From: an uncultured Lachnospiraceae bacterium
Lineage (GTDB): Bacteria > Bacillota > Clostridia > Lachnospirales > Lachnospiraceae
Direction of reading: 5' to 3'
DNA length: 33,673 nt
Assembly (NCBI GenBank): GCA_950097145.1
Contig: CATNCF010000032.1
Span: 1 to 33,673, forward strand
Part shown: one piece after another, positions 7,157-15,730 of the stretch
Numbering within the stretch: position 1 is the first letter of the stretch
Layout: every line of letters starts with the position of its first letter
The notes under the pieces: model-generated
The model's input: only the letters and a program-made list of their open reading frames with translations
What the model was told of the DNA's origin: nothing
The model's database searches: none
Position numbers and translations under genes: made by a program

Positions 7157-7850
7157 TCAGGGACTTTGGTAATTGATTCCCTCCCTTTTTTTCTGGATTG
7201 TTTTCATTTTGCTTTTGGTTATGAATTGATAATCTGTTCGGAAACCACGGACATCATGGAGGGCATCCGTGCTCGGCTCTCGTCTGTATGTTGAGGTAAA
7301 CACCTGTTCTTGGATCCCCGCAAAATTCATTGCCCTCAAAGTATCCAGCACCTGTTTGCAGGTATATTCTGGAGCTAGTCTAGCAAACGATAGATCGCCA
7401 ATGCAAGGAAACAGATCAGGAAATGTGCCTTGATGCGGTTTTCATCCTGCAAATATACAGGTCTTGCTGAAAAATCTGTCTTCAGGATACGCAAGAATTC
7501 TTCTATCTGCCATCTGCCCTCGCTAACCTTTAAATTTTCCGGTTCTTTTTTGTATTTCTGGAATCCAGCATCTTTTGCGCGCCTTCCACCTGTCTGTTCC
7601 GGATGGCCTTCTGGTAAAGGGCATATTTAGGGGAGTATGCGACGTTCAGGCGCTGAGGGATTTTTTGTGGTAAAGGGCTCATCTTTATAGTAAAGCCCCT
7701 TGTCATCTGCAGGCGGCTGTGTGATATCCACAGGCATGTCATTCGAGACCCTTTTGAACCCTTTTGGGTCCAGTGCCCAGGAATAGAAGAATATTTTTTC
7801 ATACTTTGAATTGGCGGTTGATTCTGATTTTGTAAGGAAGAATCCCCATA
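7157..7850 (-). pseudogene. decayed IS4/IS1634-like transposase
   Basis: Minus-strand fragments in different frames match one DDE transposase of the IS4/IS1634 type common in Lachnospiraceae. In order: SWALDPKGFKRV and NDMPVDITQPPADDKGLYYK (about 7790-7690); YSPKYALYQKAIRNRQVEGA (about 7640-7570); SEGRWQIEEFLRILKTDFSA and ENRIKAHFLICFLALAIYRL (about 7530-7380); VLDTLRAMNFAGIQEQVFTS and GFRTDYQFITKSKMKTIQKK (7351-7157). Frames change near 7680 and 7376, where TAG also interrupts, and the middle catalytic part between about 7540 and 7525 is deleted. The N-terminus is missing as well. It is certainly non-functional. Its left end abuts the clpB promoter region. Family naming is from motif memory. 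Confidence 0.75.
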
Positions 7851-7882
7851 AAATCAGTACTTCATAAAATTTTCACACAATT

Positions 7883-7925
7883 TTAGCACTCATCTATTGA
7901 CAGTGCTAGTAATCGGTGGTATTGT
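7883..7925 (+). promoter_or_regulatory. CIRCE-like HrcA operator and clpB promoter
   Basis: TTAGCACTC at 7883-7891, a 9-nt spacer, then CAGTGCTAG at 7901-7909. The CIRCE consensus is TTAGCACTC-N9-GAGTGCTAA, so the left arm is perfect and the right arm matches 7 of 9 with only the outermost bases changed. TTGACA at 7897-7902 and TATTGT at 7920-7925 are 17 bp apart, so the operator covers the -35. This predicts repression by HrcA and heat induction of clpB. Confidence 0.8.
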
Positions 7926-8038
7926 TATACAAGAAATAGAACAAAATTGAAAAATAGAGAAATGTTTTGTTCTGACTGAAACATTAATTTCAGGAAACAA
8001 TAATATGGTTTAAAGCAGAGTGAGAAGGAGGAAACCCT

Positions 8039-10624
8039 ATGAATATTCAAAAGTTTACACAGAAGTCTGTAGAAGCTATTAATGGATGTGAGAAACTGGC
8101 ATACGAATATGGCAATCAGGAAATAGAGCAGGAGCATCTTTTGGTTTCCCTGCTGCTGCAGGAAGATGGGCTGATTCCAAAGCTCATTGAGAAAATGGAA
8201 ATTAATAGAGAGCATTTTATACAGAATGCTCAGAATCACTTGGCAAAGAGGGTAAAAGTTTCCGGCGGACAGATTTATATGGGGCAAAATCTTAATAAAG
8301 TGCTGGTAAACGCCGAAGATGAAGCAAAGAAAATGGGAGACGAATATGTGTCTGTAGAGCATTTGTTTTTAACATTGCTTAAATATCCTAACCAGGCGCT
8401 GAAAGAAATTTTCAAAGAATACGGCATTACCAGAGACCGGTTCCTGCAGGCCCTTGCTACAGTTAGAGGAAATCAGAAGGTGGTATCTGACAATCCAGAG
8501 GCAACCTATGATACATTAAATAAATATGGTTATGATATGGTGGAGCGTGCCAGGGATCAGAAGCTGGATCCGGTGATTGGCCGGGATAATGAGATCCGGA
8601 ACGTTGTCCGTATTCTGTCAAGGAAAACCAAAAATAATCCGGTGCTTATCGGGGAACCTGGAGTTGGTAAAACCGCAGTGGTAGAAGGGCTCGCACAGAG
8701 AATTGTCCGGGGAGACGTACCGGAAGGATTGAAGGATAAACGGCTTTTTGCACTGGATATGGGAGCATTGGTGGCAGGGGCAAAATACCGCGGAGAATTT
8801 GAAGAGCGCCTGAAGGCGGTTCTGGATGAAATTAAGAGCAGCGACGGTCAGATTATTCTTTTTATTGATGAACTCCACACTATTGTAGGCGCAGGCAAAA
8901 CAGAGGGGGCTATGGATGCGGGGCAGCTTTTGAAACCCATGCTTGCCAGAGGGGAACTCCACTGTATCGGGGCTACGACTTTGGATGAGTATCGGGAATA
9001 TGTGGAAAAAGACGCCGCACTGGAACGGAGATTCCAGCCAGTCCATGTAGAAGAGCCTGCTGTAGAGGATACGATCTCTATTCTACGTGGCCTGAAAGAA
9101 CGGTATGAGGTGTTCCATGGAGTGAAAATAACAGACGGGGCGCTGGTTTCAGCGGCCATGTTGTCCAACCGCTACATCAGTGACCGTTTTCTGCCAGATA
9201 AAGCCATTGACCTTGTAGACGAGGCATGCGCATTGATCAAAACAGAGCTGGATTCCATGCCCACAGAGCTGGATGAACTTCAGCGGAAAGTGATGCAGAT
9301 GGAAATTGAAGAAGCGGCCCTGAAGAAAGAAGACGACCGTCTCAGCATGGACCGGCTGGCAGCGCTGCAAAAAGAACTGGCAGATCTGAAAAATGATTTT
9401 CAGACCAGAAAAGCACAGTGGGATAATGAGAAAAAATCTGTGGAGAAGGTGCAGAAACTCAGAGAAGAGCTGGAAGCAGTCAACAATGAAATTGCCATGG
9501 CACAGCAGAACTATGACCTGGAAAAAGCAGCGGAACTGCAGTATGGAAGAAAACCAGAGCTGCAGCGCCAATTAGAAATTGAAGAAGAACAAGTGAAGAA
9601 TAAAGATTTAAGCCTGGTTCATGAAAACGTCAGCGAAGAAGAAATTGCAAAAATAATTTCCAGGTGGACTGGAATTCCAGTGGCCAAGCTGACGGAAAGT
9701 GAGCGGAATAAAACCCTGCACCTGGATCAGGAACTTCATAAGCGGGTGATTGGGCAGGAGGAAGGAGTTATCAAGGTTACAGAAGCCATTATCCGTTCCA
9801 AAGCAGGTATCAAAGACCCCAGCAAACCCATCGGTTCCTTTCTGTTTCTTGGTCCTACGGGAGTGGGGAAAACAGAACTTGCAAAGGCTTTAGCCGCCAG
9901 CCTTTTTGATGATGAGAATAATATGGTGCGCATTGATATGAGCGAATATATGGAGAAATATTCTGTTTCCCGTTTGATTGGAGCGCCTCCCGGATATGTA
10001 GGCTATGAGGAGGGGGGACAGCTTACAGAGGCAGTGCGCAGAAAACCGTATTCTGTAGTACTGTTTGATGAAGTGGAGAAAGCGCATCCAGATGTGTTCA
10101 ACGTACTGTTACAGGTATTGGACGATGGCAGAATTACTGATTCCCAGGGGCGTACGGTAGACTTTAAAAATACTATTTTGATTATGACATCCAATCTTGG
10201 TTCTTCTTATCTGCTGGAGGGCATTGAAGACAATGGAGAGATTAGAAGCGAATGCGAAGAGGCAGTACTAAATGAGCTGCGGGGAAATTTCCGCCCGGAA
10301 TTTTTGAACCGCCTGGATGAAATTATCATGTTTAAACCTTTGACAAAGGAAAATATCGGCGGTATTATCAGACTTTTGATGTCAGATCTGAACAAAAGAC
10401 TGGTAGAACGGGAAATATCTGTAGAATTAACTCATCAGGCAGAACAATTTATTGTGGATCATGGATATGATCCGGTGTACGGCGCACGGCCGCTGAAGCG
10501 GTATCTGCAAAAGACAGTAGAAACATTGGCGGCAAAACTGATTCTTTCTGATCAGGCAGGCGCAGGAGACGTTATCTTGATAGATGTGGAACAGGGAGCT
10601 TTAACAGCAAAAAGCAGAAGTTAA
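8039..10624 (+). CDS. clpB: ATP-dependent disaggregase ClpB
   Basis: An 861-residue Hsp100 chaperone that with DnaK/DnaJ/GrpE threads aggregated proteins through a hexameric ring. Domains in order: N-domain 1-145; AAA+ ring 1 with Walker A GEPGVGKT at 205-212 and Walker B ILFIDELH near 273; coiled-coil M-domain about 405-525, charged and helical, which distinguishes ClpB from ClpA and ClpC; AAA+ ring 2 with GPTGVGKT at 605-612 and [14 protein letters not shown] near 673; C-terminal D2-small domain with [10 protein letters not shown]. There is no IGF/IGL loop for ClpP docking in the usual place. The length is full. AGGAGG at 8026-8031 lies 7 nt before the ATG. It appears monocistronic behind the CIRCE-like promoter. 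Confidence 0.97.
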   Translation: MNIQKFTQKSVEAINGCEKLAYEYGNQEIEQEHLLVSLLLQEDGLIPKLIEKMEINREHFIQNAQNHLAKRVKVSGGQIYMGQNLNKVLVNAEDEAKKMGDEYVSVEHLFLTLLKYPNQALKEIFKEYGITRDRFLQALATVRGNQKVVSDNPEATYDTLNKYGYDMVERARDQKLDPVIGRDNEIRNVVRILSRKTKNNPVLIGEPGVGKTAVVEGLAQRIVRGDVPEGLKDKRLFALDMGALVAGAKYRGEFEERLKAVLDEIKSSDGQIILFIDELHTIVGAGKTEGAMDAGQLLKPMLARGELHCIGATTLDEYREYVEKDAALERRFQPVHVEEPAVEDTISILRGLKERYEVFHGVKITDGALVSAAMLSNRYISDRFLPDKAIDLVDEACALIKTELDSMPTELDELQRKVMQMEIEEAALKKEDDRLSMDRLAALQKELADLKNDFQTRKAQWDNEKKSVEKVQKLREELEAVNNEIAMAQQNYDLEKAAELQYGRKPELQRQLEIEEEQVKNKDLSLVHENVSEEEIAKIISRWTGIPVAKLTESERNKTLHLDQELHKRVIGQEEGVIKVTEAIIRSKAGIKDPSKPIGSFLFLGPTGVGKTELAKALAASLFDDENNMVRIDMSEYMEKYSVSRLIGAPPGYVGYEEGGQLTEAVRRKPYSVVLFDEVEKAHPDVFNVLLQVLDDGRITDSQGRTVDFKNTILIMTSNLGSSYLLEGIEDNGEIRSECEEAVLNELRGNFRPEFLNRLDEIIMFKPLTKENIGGIIRLLMSDLNKRLVEREISVELTHQAEQFIVDHGYDPVYGARPLKRYLQKTVETLAAKLILSDQAGAGDVILIDVEQGALTAKSRS

Positions 10625-10663
10625 TTTTGTAAGGCGTTTCATATCATACAACCTTTTCATCAT

Positions 10664-10680
10664 ATACTTCATAGAAGTAT
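10664..10680. promoter_or_regulatory. short dyad between clpB and the deacetylase gene
   Basis: ATACTTC, ATA, GAAGTAT form a perfect 7-bp hairpin. No T-run follows, so it is not a clear terminator; it may be a regulator site for the next gene. Confidence 0.3.
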
Positions 10681-10698
10681 CTGCGGGGTATTGGATGA

Positions 10699-11520
10699 AT
10701 GAAGGAAGAAAAGATTTGGAAACGGATTTGGAAAAGTTATTGGAACTTGCGGCTCTGGAGAAAGTGTCTGGTGTTTGACCTGATCTGTATCTGCATGATT
10801 ACGGGAATGATTATATGCGGTATGGGAAACGGACAAATTTTACGGCAGGGCATCATGGCGCTGAGTGGGCAGGAAGAAGCCAGGAGCGCTTCCGCGGCAA
10901 GCCAAGGAGATACTGGGGAAACAGAAGGAGAAGAACAGGGAGATTTGATTCAGGAACAAGGAGAAAAGAAAAAGGTTGCGCTTACGTTCGACGACGGCCC
11001 CCATCCTCAGTATACTCTGGAAATGCTGGCGGCATTAAAAGAACGCAATGTAAAAGCAACCTTTTTTCTGCTGGGGGAAGCCGTGGAACAACATCCCGAA
11101 ATTGTAAAGCAGATGCATGAGGACGGGCATACAATTGGAAATCATTCCTATAAACATGAACAGTTGAGCAAACTTTCCATGGAACAGGCTTGTGAACAGG
11201 TGGAGCGCACCAACAGGCTGATCTATGATATTACTGGAGTTTATCCTTCTTATTTGCGTCCGCCTTTTGGGGACTGGCACGAGAAACTGGACTGTGAGGT
11301 AAATATGGTGGAAGTGCTCTGGGATATAGATACATTGGACTGGTCCAGTAAAAATCATGGACAGATTGTTGAAAAAGTGCTTAAAAATGTTCAGGAAAAT
11401 GATATTATCCTGATGCATGACGGATATGAAACGTCAGTTACTGCGGCAATGGAGATTATTGATACGCTGAACAAACAGGGATATGAGTTTGTGACAGTAG
11501 ATGAAATACTGTTTGATTAA
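10699..11520 (+). CDS. membrane-anchored NodB-type polysaccharide deacetylase
   Basis: A 273-residue carbohydrate esterase family 4 protein, expected to remove N- or O-acetyl groups from cell-wall or surface glycans outside the cell. Residues 23-44 are one membrane anchor, followed by an acidic low-complexity linker (about 55-90) and the NodB domain. CE4 motifs: TFDDGP at 96-101 (catalytic base Asp98, metal Asp99), the metal pair HSYKH with His149 and His153, RPPFG at 187-191, DTLDW near 210-214, and LMHD at 237-240 with the catalytic His239. All metal and catalytic residues are present. The ribosome site is weak. Peptidoglycan deacetylation, giving lysozyme resistance, is the commonest role of this architecture but is not proven here. 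Confidence 0.9.
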   Translation: MKEEKIWKRIWKSYWNLRLWRKCLVFDLICICMITGMIICGMGNGQILRQGIMALSGQEEARSASAASQGDTGETEGEEQGDLIQEQGEKKKVALTFDDGPHPQYTLEMLAALKERNVKATFFLLGEAVEQHPEIVKQMHEDGHTIGNHSYKHEQLSKLSMEQACEQVERTNRLIYDITGVYPSYLRPPFGDWHEKLDCEVNMVEVLWDIDTLDWSSKNHGQIVEKVLKNVQENDIILMHDGYETSVTAAMEIIDTLNKQGYEFVTVDEILFD

Positions 11521-11554
11521 AGGGTTTTATTTATGGAAGCAGAAAAATAAAGTA

Positions 11555-11583
11555 GTGACGGACTGCCCGAAACATGGTATCAT
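11555..11583 (+). promoter_or_regulatory. promoter of the first rarA
   Basis: GTGACG at 11555-11560 and TATCAT at 11578-11583 are 17 bp apart, with TG one base before the -10 (extended -10). It lies 31 bp before the first rarA start. Confidence 0.5.
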
Positions 11584-11613
11584 CTTTAGAGAACAGAATA
11601 CAAAGGAGGAACC

Positions 11614-12942
11614 ATGGATTTATTTGAGTATATGAGGGAGCAGAATCAGAAAAAAGAATCTCCTCTGGCCAGCCGCCTGCGTCCCACCAAGCTGGAGGAG
11701 GTGGTGGGCCAGCAGCATATCATCGGCAAAGATAAGCTATTATATCGTGCTATTTTAGCTGACAAATTAAGTTCTATTATTTTTTACGGTCCGCCTGGAA
11801 CAGGAAAAACTACTCTGGCGAAAGTGATTGCCAATACTACCAGTGCAGAATTTACACAGATTAATGCCACTTCTGCGGGAAAGAAAGATATGGAGGAAGT
11901 GGTGAAACATGCCAAAGATAAACAGGGGATGTATGGGAAAAAGACGATTCTGTTTATCGATGAAATTCATCGTTTTCATAAGGGACAGCAGGATTATCTT
12001 CTGCCTTTTGTGGAGGATGGTACAATCATTTTGATCGGCGCTACCACCGAAAATCCGTATTTTGAGGTGAATGGAGCGCTTTTATCACGGTCTATTATTT
12101 TTGAACTGAAACCATTGGAGAAGGAAGATATCCGTGCAATTCTTCTGCGTGCTGTGACGGACAAAGAGAACGGACTGGGAGCCTGTCAGGCTCAAATCGA
12201 AGAAGATGCCTTAGAATTTTTGGCTGACGCCGCAAATGGAGATGCCCGTGCCGCACTGACTGCTATTGAACTGGGCGTGCTGACGACGCCAAGAGGGGAG
12301 GATGGAACGATTCATATTACCCTTGAGGCTGCCTCAGAATGTATTCAAAAGCGGGTGGTGAGGTATGATAAGACTGGGGATAACCATTATGATAATGTTT
12401 CTGCCTTTATTAAGAGTATGCGGGGTTCTGATCCGGATGCAGCCGTCTATTATCTGGCCAAAATGCTTTACGCTGGAGAAGAAATCAAATTTATTGCCAG
12501 GCGCATTATGATCTGTGCGTCAGAGGATGTGGGCAATGCAGATCCCCAGGCGTTGTCTGTGGCTGTCAGTGCGGCTTTGGCAGTAGAACGGATTGGGATG
12601 CCGGAAGCGCAGATTATATTGTCCCAGGCAGTGACTTATGTGGCAAGCGCACCTAAGAGCAATGCATCATGTCTTGCCATCAGCCGTGCTATGGAAGCTG
12701 TAAAAAATACCAAGACCAGTCCAGTCCCAGTGCATCTGCAGGATTCCCATTACCCTGGAGCACAGAAGCTTGGGCATGGCAAAGGGTATCTCTATGCCCA
12801 TGATTTTCCAAATCATTATGTAAAGCAGCAGTATCTTCCAGATGGCCTGGAGGAAGCCAGGTTTTATGAACCAACGGAACAGGGGTATGAAAAGCAGATA
12901 CGTGAGCGCCTTTATTTTTTGAAAGGGGAAGAATCTGTATAG
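11614..12942 (+). CDS. rarA: replication-associated recombination protein RarA/MgsA, copy 1
   Basis: A 442-residue AAA+ ATPase of the RarA (MgsA/WRNIP1) family, which acts at stalled replication forks and binds SSB. Walker A GPPGTGKTT at 59-67, Walker B ILFIDEIHRFHKGQQDYLLP, sensor-1 region IGATTENPYFEVNGALLSR, then the MgsA C-terminal domain with SFIKSMRGSDPDAAVYYLAK-like text, RRIMICASEDVGNADPQAL and the family end HGKGYLYAHDFPNHYVKQQY-type motif. The length is normal. AAAGGAGG stands just before the ATG. It has its own promoter. A second full-length paralogue is at 28688-30010; this one carries the MDLFEYMRE N-terminus usual in Clostridia. Confidence 0.95.
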   Translation: MDLFEYMREQNQKKESPLASRLRPTKLEEVVGQQHIIGKDKLLYRAILADKLSSIIFYGPPGTGKTTLAKVIANTTSAEFTQINATSAGKKDMEEVVKHAKDKQGMYGKKTILFIDEIHRFHKGQQDYLLPFVEDGTIILIGATTENPYFEVNGALLSRSIIFELKPLEKEDIRAILLRAVTDKENGLGACQAQIEEDALEFLADAANGDARAALTAIELGVLTTPRGEDGTIHITLEAASECIQKRVVRYDKTGDNHYDNVSAFIKSMRGSDPDAAVYYLAKMLYAGEEIKFIARRIMICASEDVGNADPQALSVAVSAALAVERIGMPEAQIILSQAVTYVASAPKSNASCLAISRAMEAVKNTKTSPVPVHLQDSHYPGAQKLGHGKGYLYAHDFPNHYVKQQYLPDGLEEARFYEPTEQGYEKQIRERLYFLKGEESV

Positions 12943-13027
12943 CGTATCTGAAAGAAAGACAGGAGATGTAGATTTGCATAAAAAGTCCGCGAAATACGGA
13001 CAAATGTAAATTTGCGAAAGAAAAAGC

Positions 13028-13056
13028 TTTACAATCTTCAGGTTATAGTGCATAAT
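13028..13056 (+). promoter_or_regulatory. promoter of the aminotransferase gene
   Basis: TTTACA at 13028-13033 and CATAAT at 13051-13056 with 17-bp spacing. The 5' leader contains a GACTGC/GCAGTC hairpin at about 13079-13093 before AGGAGG and the ATG at 13128. Confidence 0.55.
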
Positions 13057-13127
13057 AGGAAGGATTTCATAGATATGGACTGCTGGGCAGTCTATAAGAA
13101 CAACGAGAATTTCAGGAGGATGATACA

Positions 13128-14414
13128 ATGCACTCATATCAGGAAATGAGCAAGGAAGAATTATTACAGGAAAAAGCAGAGCTTGAGGCAGTTTATCAGA
13201 AGTATGCAGACAGCGGGCTGAAGCTGGATATGTCCAGGGGAAAGCCTTCTGTGGAACAGTTGAACCTTTCCATGGGAATGATGGATGTGCTCAACAGCAG
13301 CACCGACCTGAAATGTGAGGATGGAACAGACTGCCGGAATTACGGCGTGCTGGATGGGATTCGGGAGGCGCAGGTTTTACTGGGCGATATGATCGAATGC
13401 AATCCAGATAATATTATTATATATGGGAATTCCAGTTTAAATGTTATGTATGATACAATTTCACGTTCTATGACCCATGGCGTTTTAGGAAGCACGCCAT
13501 GGAGTAAATTAGATAAGGTGAAATTTTTATGTCCGGTTCCAGGATATGACAGACATTTTGCCATTACAGAATATTTTGGGATTGAAATGATCAATGTGCC
13601 CATGCTGCCCACTGGTCCTGATATGGATATGGTAGAGGATTTGGTGAGCAGTGACCCGGCGATTAAAGGTATCTGGTGTGTACCCAAATATTCCAATCCC
13701 CAGGGAATCACGTATTCTGCTGAAACTGTGCGCCGTTTTGCAAGACTCAAGCCGGCAGCGGAGGATTTCCGTATTTACTGGGATAACGCCTATGGGGTAC
13801 ACCATTTATATGACCTTGATCAGGATCATCTTGTGGAACTTCTTGCAGAATGCAAGCGCGTGGGCAATCCAGATTTGGTATATAAATTTTGTTCCACTTC
13901 CAAGATTAGCTTTCCAGGCTCTGGTGTGGCGGCAATTGCGGCTTCAAAAAATAATCTGATAGACATTAAAAAACAGCTTCAGATTCAGACAATTGGCCAT
14001 GATAAGGTAAACCAACTGCGCCATGTGCGTTTTTTCAAAGATATTTACGGAATGACTGAGCATATGAAAAAACACGCGGATATTTTAAGGCCAAAATTTG
14101 AAATGATAATTGACACTTTAGAGCGGGAACTTGCAGGCAGGGACGCCGGAAGCTGGATTGCGCCTAAAGGAGGATATTTTATGGCATTCGAGGCAAAGGA
14201 AGGCTGTGCCAAGGCGATTATTGCCAAGGCCAAGGAAGCAGGAGTTACCATGACCCCTGCAGGGGCTCCTTATCCATATGGAAAAGATCCGAGAGATTCC
14301 ACCATTCGTATTGCTCCATCCTATCCGTCTCTGGAAGAGCTTCGGACAGCAACCGATATTTTTGTGGCCTGTGTAAAGCTGGTAACAATTGACAAAGTTT
14401 TGGAAGGCAAGTAA
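13128..14414 (+). CDS. type Ic PLP-dependent aminotransferase, aspartate aminotransferase-like
   Basis: A 428-residue fold-type I aminotransferase. It opens with the MDMSRGKPSxEQL-like motif of the class Ic group (PF12897), a branch separate from AspC and usually active on aspartate or aromatic amino acids with 2-oxoglutarate. Key elements are NSSLNVMYD for PLP phosphate contact, VPKYSNPQG, YWDNAYGVHHL with the cofactor Asp, and YKFCSTSKISFPGSG in which the Lys is the Schiff-base residue. The C-terminal PKGGYFMAFE and STIRIAPSYP with the carboxylate-binding Arg are intact. AGGAGG precedes the start. Monocistronic: own promoter and a strong terminator. The precise substrate is not readable from sequence. 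Confidence 0.88.
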   Translation: MHSYQEMSKEELLQEKAELEAVYQKYADSGLKLDMSRGKPSVEQLNLSMGMMDVLNSSTDLKCEDGTDCRNYGVLDGIREAQVLLGDMIECNPDNIIIYGNSSLNVMYDTISRSMTHGVLGSTPWSKLDKVKFLCPVPGYDRHFAITEYFGIEMINVPMLPTGPDMDMVEDLVSSDPAIKGIWCVPKYSNPQGITYSAETVRRFARLKPAAEDFRIYWDNAYGVHHLYDLDQDHLVELLAECKRVGNPDLVYKFCSTSKISFPGSGVAAIAASKNNLIDIKKQLQIQTIGHDKVNQLRHVRFFKDIYGMTEHMKKHADILRPKFEMIIDTLERELAGRDAGSWIAPKGGYFMAFEAKEGCAKAIIAKAKEAGVTMTPAGAPYPYGKDPRDSTIRIAPSYPSLEELRTATDIFVACVKLVTIDKVLEGK

Positions 14415-14439
14415 TACGTACGATTTGTGTGAATAGAAC

Positions 14440-14483
14440 AACAGCCGGGATTTGTGGATTACCATAAATTGTGGCTGTTTTTA
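14440..14483 (+). terminator. intrinsic terminator of the aminotransferase gene
   Basis: AACAGCC at 14440-14446 pairs with GGCTGTT at 14473-14479, and inside it ATTTGTGG pairs with CCATAAAT around a 4-nt loop. A run of five T follows the stem. Confidence 0.8.
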
Positions 14484-14525
14484 CGGAAAAATTGGCCGCA
14501 AAGACTTTCCCAATTGTTATCGGAT

Positions 14526-14535
14526 GTGGTATACT
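14526..14535 (+). promoter_or_regulatory. extended -10 promoter of the alarmone synthetase leader
   Basis: TGGTATACT ending at 14535 is an extended -10 (TGnTATACT) with a poor -35. The expected start lies at about 14541-14543, so the transcript would begin at the first structured repeat. Confidence 0.5.
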
Positions 14536-14538
14536 ATG

Positions 14539-14664
14539 GCACGAGGAGGGACCCGCGAAGCGGGAGGAGCCCTTGTGCCTGGCAGAACAGCCAAAGAAGT
14601 AAGTTAGCACGAGGAGGGACCTGCGAAGCGGGAGGAGTCCTTGTGCCTCAAAGAACAGCCAAAG
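14539..14664 (+). repeat. two tandem 58-bp structured leader repeats
   Basis: Copy 1 at 14539-14596 and copy 2 at 14607-14664 are 58 bp each, 53 of 58 identical, separated by 10 bp (AAGTAAGTTA). In each copy GCACGAGG pairs with CCTTGTGC as an outer stem and CCCGC-GAA-GCGGG is an inner hairpin, leaving a purine-rich internal loop (AGGGA against AGGAGC) that resembles Shine-Dalgarno sequence. A conserved tail AGAACAGCCAAAG follows. The inner-stem difference, C to T in copy 2, keeps pairing as G-U. The pair fills the 5' leader of the alarmone synthetase gene, ending 23 nt before its ATG. Either a tandem RNA regulatory element or an interspersed REP-like repeat. Not a family I recognise. Confidence 0.7.
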
Positions 14665-14687
14665 GTTGATAGAAGGAAGGAAGTACT

Positions 14688-15338
14688 ATGGATTTTGCCG
14701 AAAAATTTAACGAAGGTGTGACTAGCTGGGAGACGGTGATTTTCTTATACAATTCAGCCCTGAAAGAAGTGGGGACTAAACTGGAAATTTTGAATGATGA
14801 ATTTTGCCATATACATAATTATAATCCCATCGAATATATAAAATCCAGGATTAAATCTCCGGAAAGTATTGTAAAAAAATTAAAAAGGAACAACTATGAG
14901 AGCACCATTGACAATATGGTGAATCATGTGAATGATATTGCGGGAATCAGGCTTGTGTGCTCGTTTACTTCTGATATTTACCGGCTGGCAGAGATGATCG
15001 GAAGGCAGAATGACCTAACTGTGGTATCTGTAAAAGATTATATCAGGCATCCCAAGGACAGCGGCTATAAGAGCTACCATATGCTGGTGACCGTGCCTAT
15101 ATTCCTGACAGACCGGGTAATTGATACCAAAGTGGAAATACAGATTCGAACCATTGCCATGGATTTCTGGGCAAGCCTGGAGCATAAAATTTATTATAAA
15201 TTTGAAGGCGATGCACCAGGGTATATCAGCCGTGATCTGCGTGAATGTGCAGGAATTGTTTCTATGCTGGACGCTAAAATGCTATCTTTAAATGAAGCGA
15301 TCCTGCAGGCGAAAGAAGAACAAGAGGAAGAAGAATGA
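14688..15338 (+). CDS. small alarmone synthetase, RelQ-like (p)ppGpp synthetase
   Basis: A 216-residue cytosolic enzyme that transfers pyrophosphate from ATP to GDP or GTP to make (p)ppGpp, without a hydrolase domain. Synthetase motifs: YIKSRIKSPESIVKKLKR for ATP binding, HVNDIAGIRLVCSFTSDIY with the Mg-binding Asp, VKDYIRHPKDSGYKSYHM forming the G-loop with the stacking Tyr, VEIQIRTIAMDFWASLEHKI with the second acidic residue, then YYK. Length and lack of HD and TGS domains match the RelQ/YjbM (SasB) class. The C-terminus is a polyglutamate tail. AAGGAAGG stands before the ATG. Its leader is two structured repeats, so expression is likely controlled post-initiation. It overlaps the next, truncated gene by 4 nt. 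Confidence 0.93.
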   Translation: MDFAEKFNEGVTSWETVIFLYNSALKEVGTKLEILNDEFCHIHNYNPIEYIKSRIKSPESIVKKLKRNNYESTIDNMVNHVNDIAGIRLVCSFTSDIYRLAEMIGRQNDLTVVSVKDYIRHPKDSGYKSYHMLVTVPIFLTDRVIDTKVEIQIRTIAMDFWASLEHKIYYKFEGDAPGYISRDLRECAGIVSMLDAKMLSLNEAILQAKEEQEEEE

Positions 15339-15703
15339 AGATAAGCATATTAACAGAAAATACGGTATATAAACGGGGATTCTTAGGAGAACATGGATTG
15401 TCTGTGTTCATTGAGTATCAGGGAAAAAAATATCTGTTTGATACAGGACAAAGCCAAGTGTTTCTGCACAATGCCGCAAAGCTTTGTGTGGATTTAAAGG
15501 AACTGGACGGCATTATATTGAGCCATGGACATTACGACCATTGTGGCGGAATGGATTATATCTACAAGCTGGAGGAAGAGATTCCAGTGTATGTCCAGGC
15601 CAAAGCTTTTGAAAAGAAATATGCAGAAAATCTAAAGACAAAAGAACTGCGGTACATTGGCATGGAGGATCAGGCTGGATGGCAGGAGAAGGAAAACAGA
15701 TAG
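15335..15703 (+). pseudogene. truncated metallo-beta-lactamase-fold hydrolase
   Basis: A 122-residue frame holding only the N-terminal half of an MBL-fold protein, of the kind annotated as dihydropterin-6-methyl synthase-related hydrolases of about 250 residues. The metal motif HGHYDHCGG (His64, His66, Asp68, His69) is intact, preceded by the LFDTGQS strand. The later metal ligands (a His after about 150 and the Asp and His at the C-terminal half) are missing: the frame ends in KENR and the next gene starts 28 nt downstream. This suggests a deletion that joined it directly to the O-antigen-ligase-like gene. The start overlaps the alarmone synthetase stop (ATGA). It could be expressed but is unlikely to be an active two-metal enzyme. 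Confidence 0.75.
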
Positions 15704-15730
15704 AAATTTAAAACACATCTGGAGGAGAAA

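Noticed and set aside
12667..13137. 156-codon minus frame over the 3' end of rarA
   Set aside because: No family pattern and no start context; shadow of rarA and its intergenic region.
14539..14664. CRISPR-like array
   Set aside because: Only two units, a 10-bp spacer, imperfect identity and no cas genes.
14454..14669. 71-codon plus-strand frame across the tandem repeats
   Set aside because: Runs through a terminator arm, promoter and both repeats with no ribosome site; explained by the repeats.
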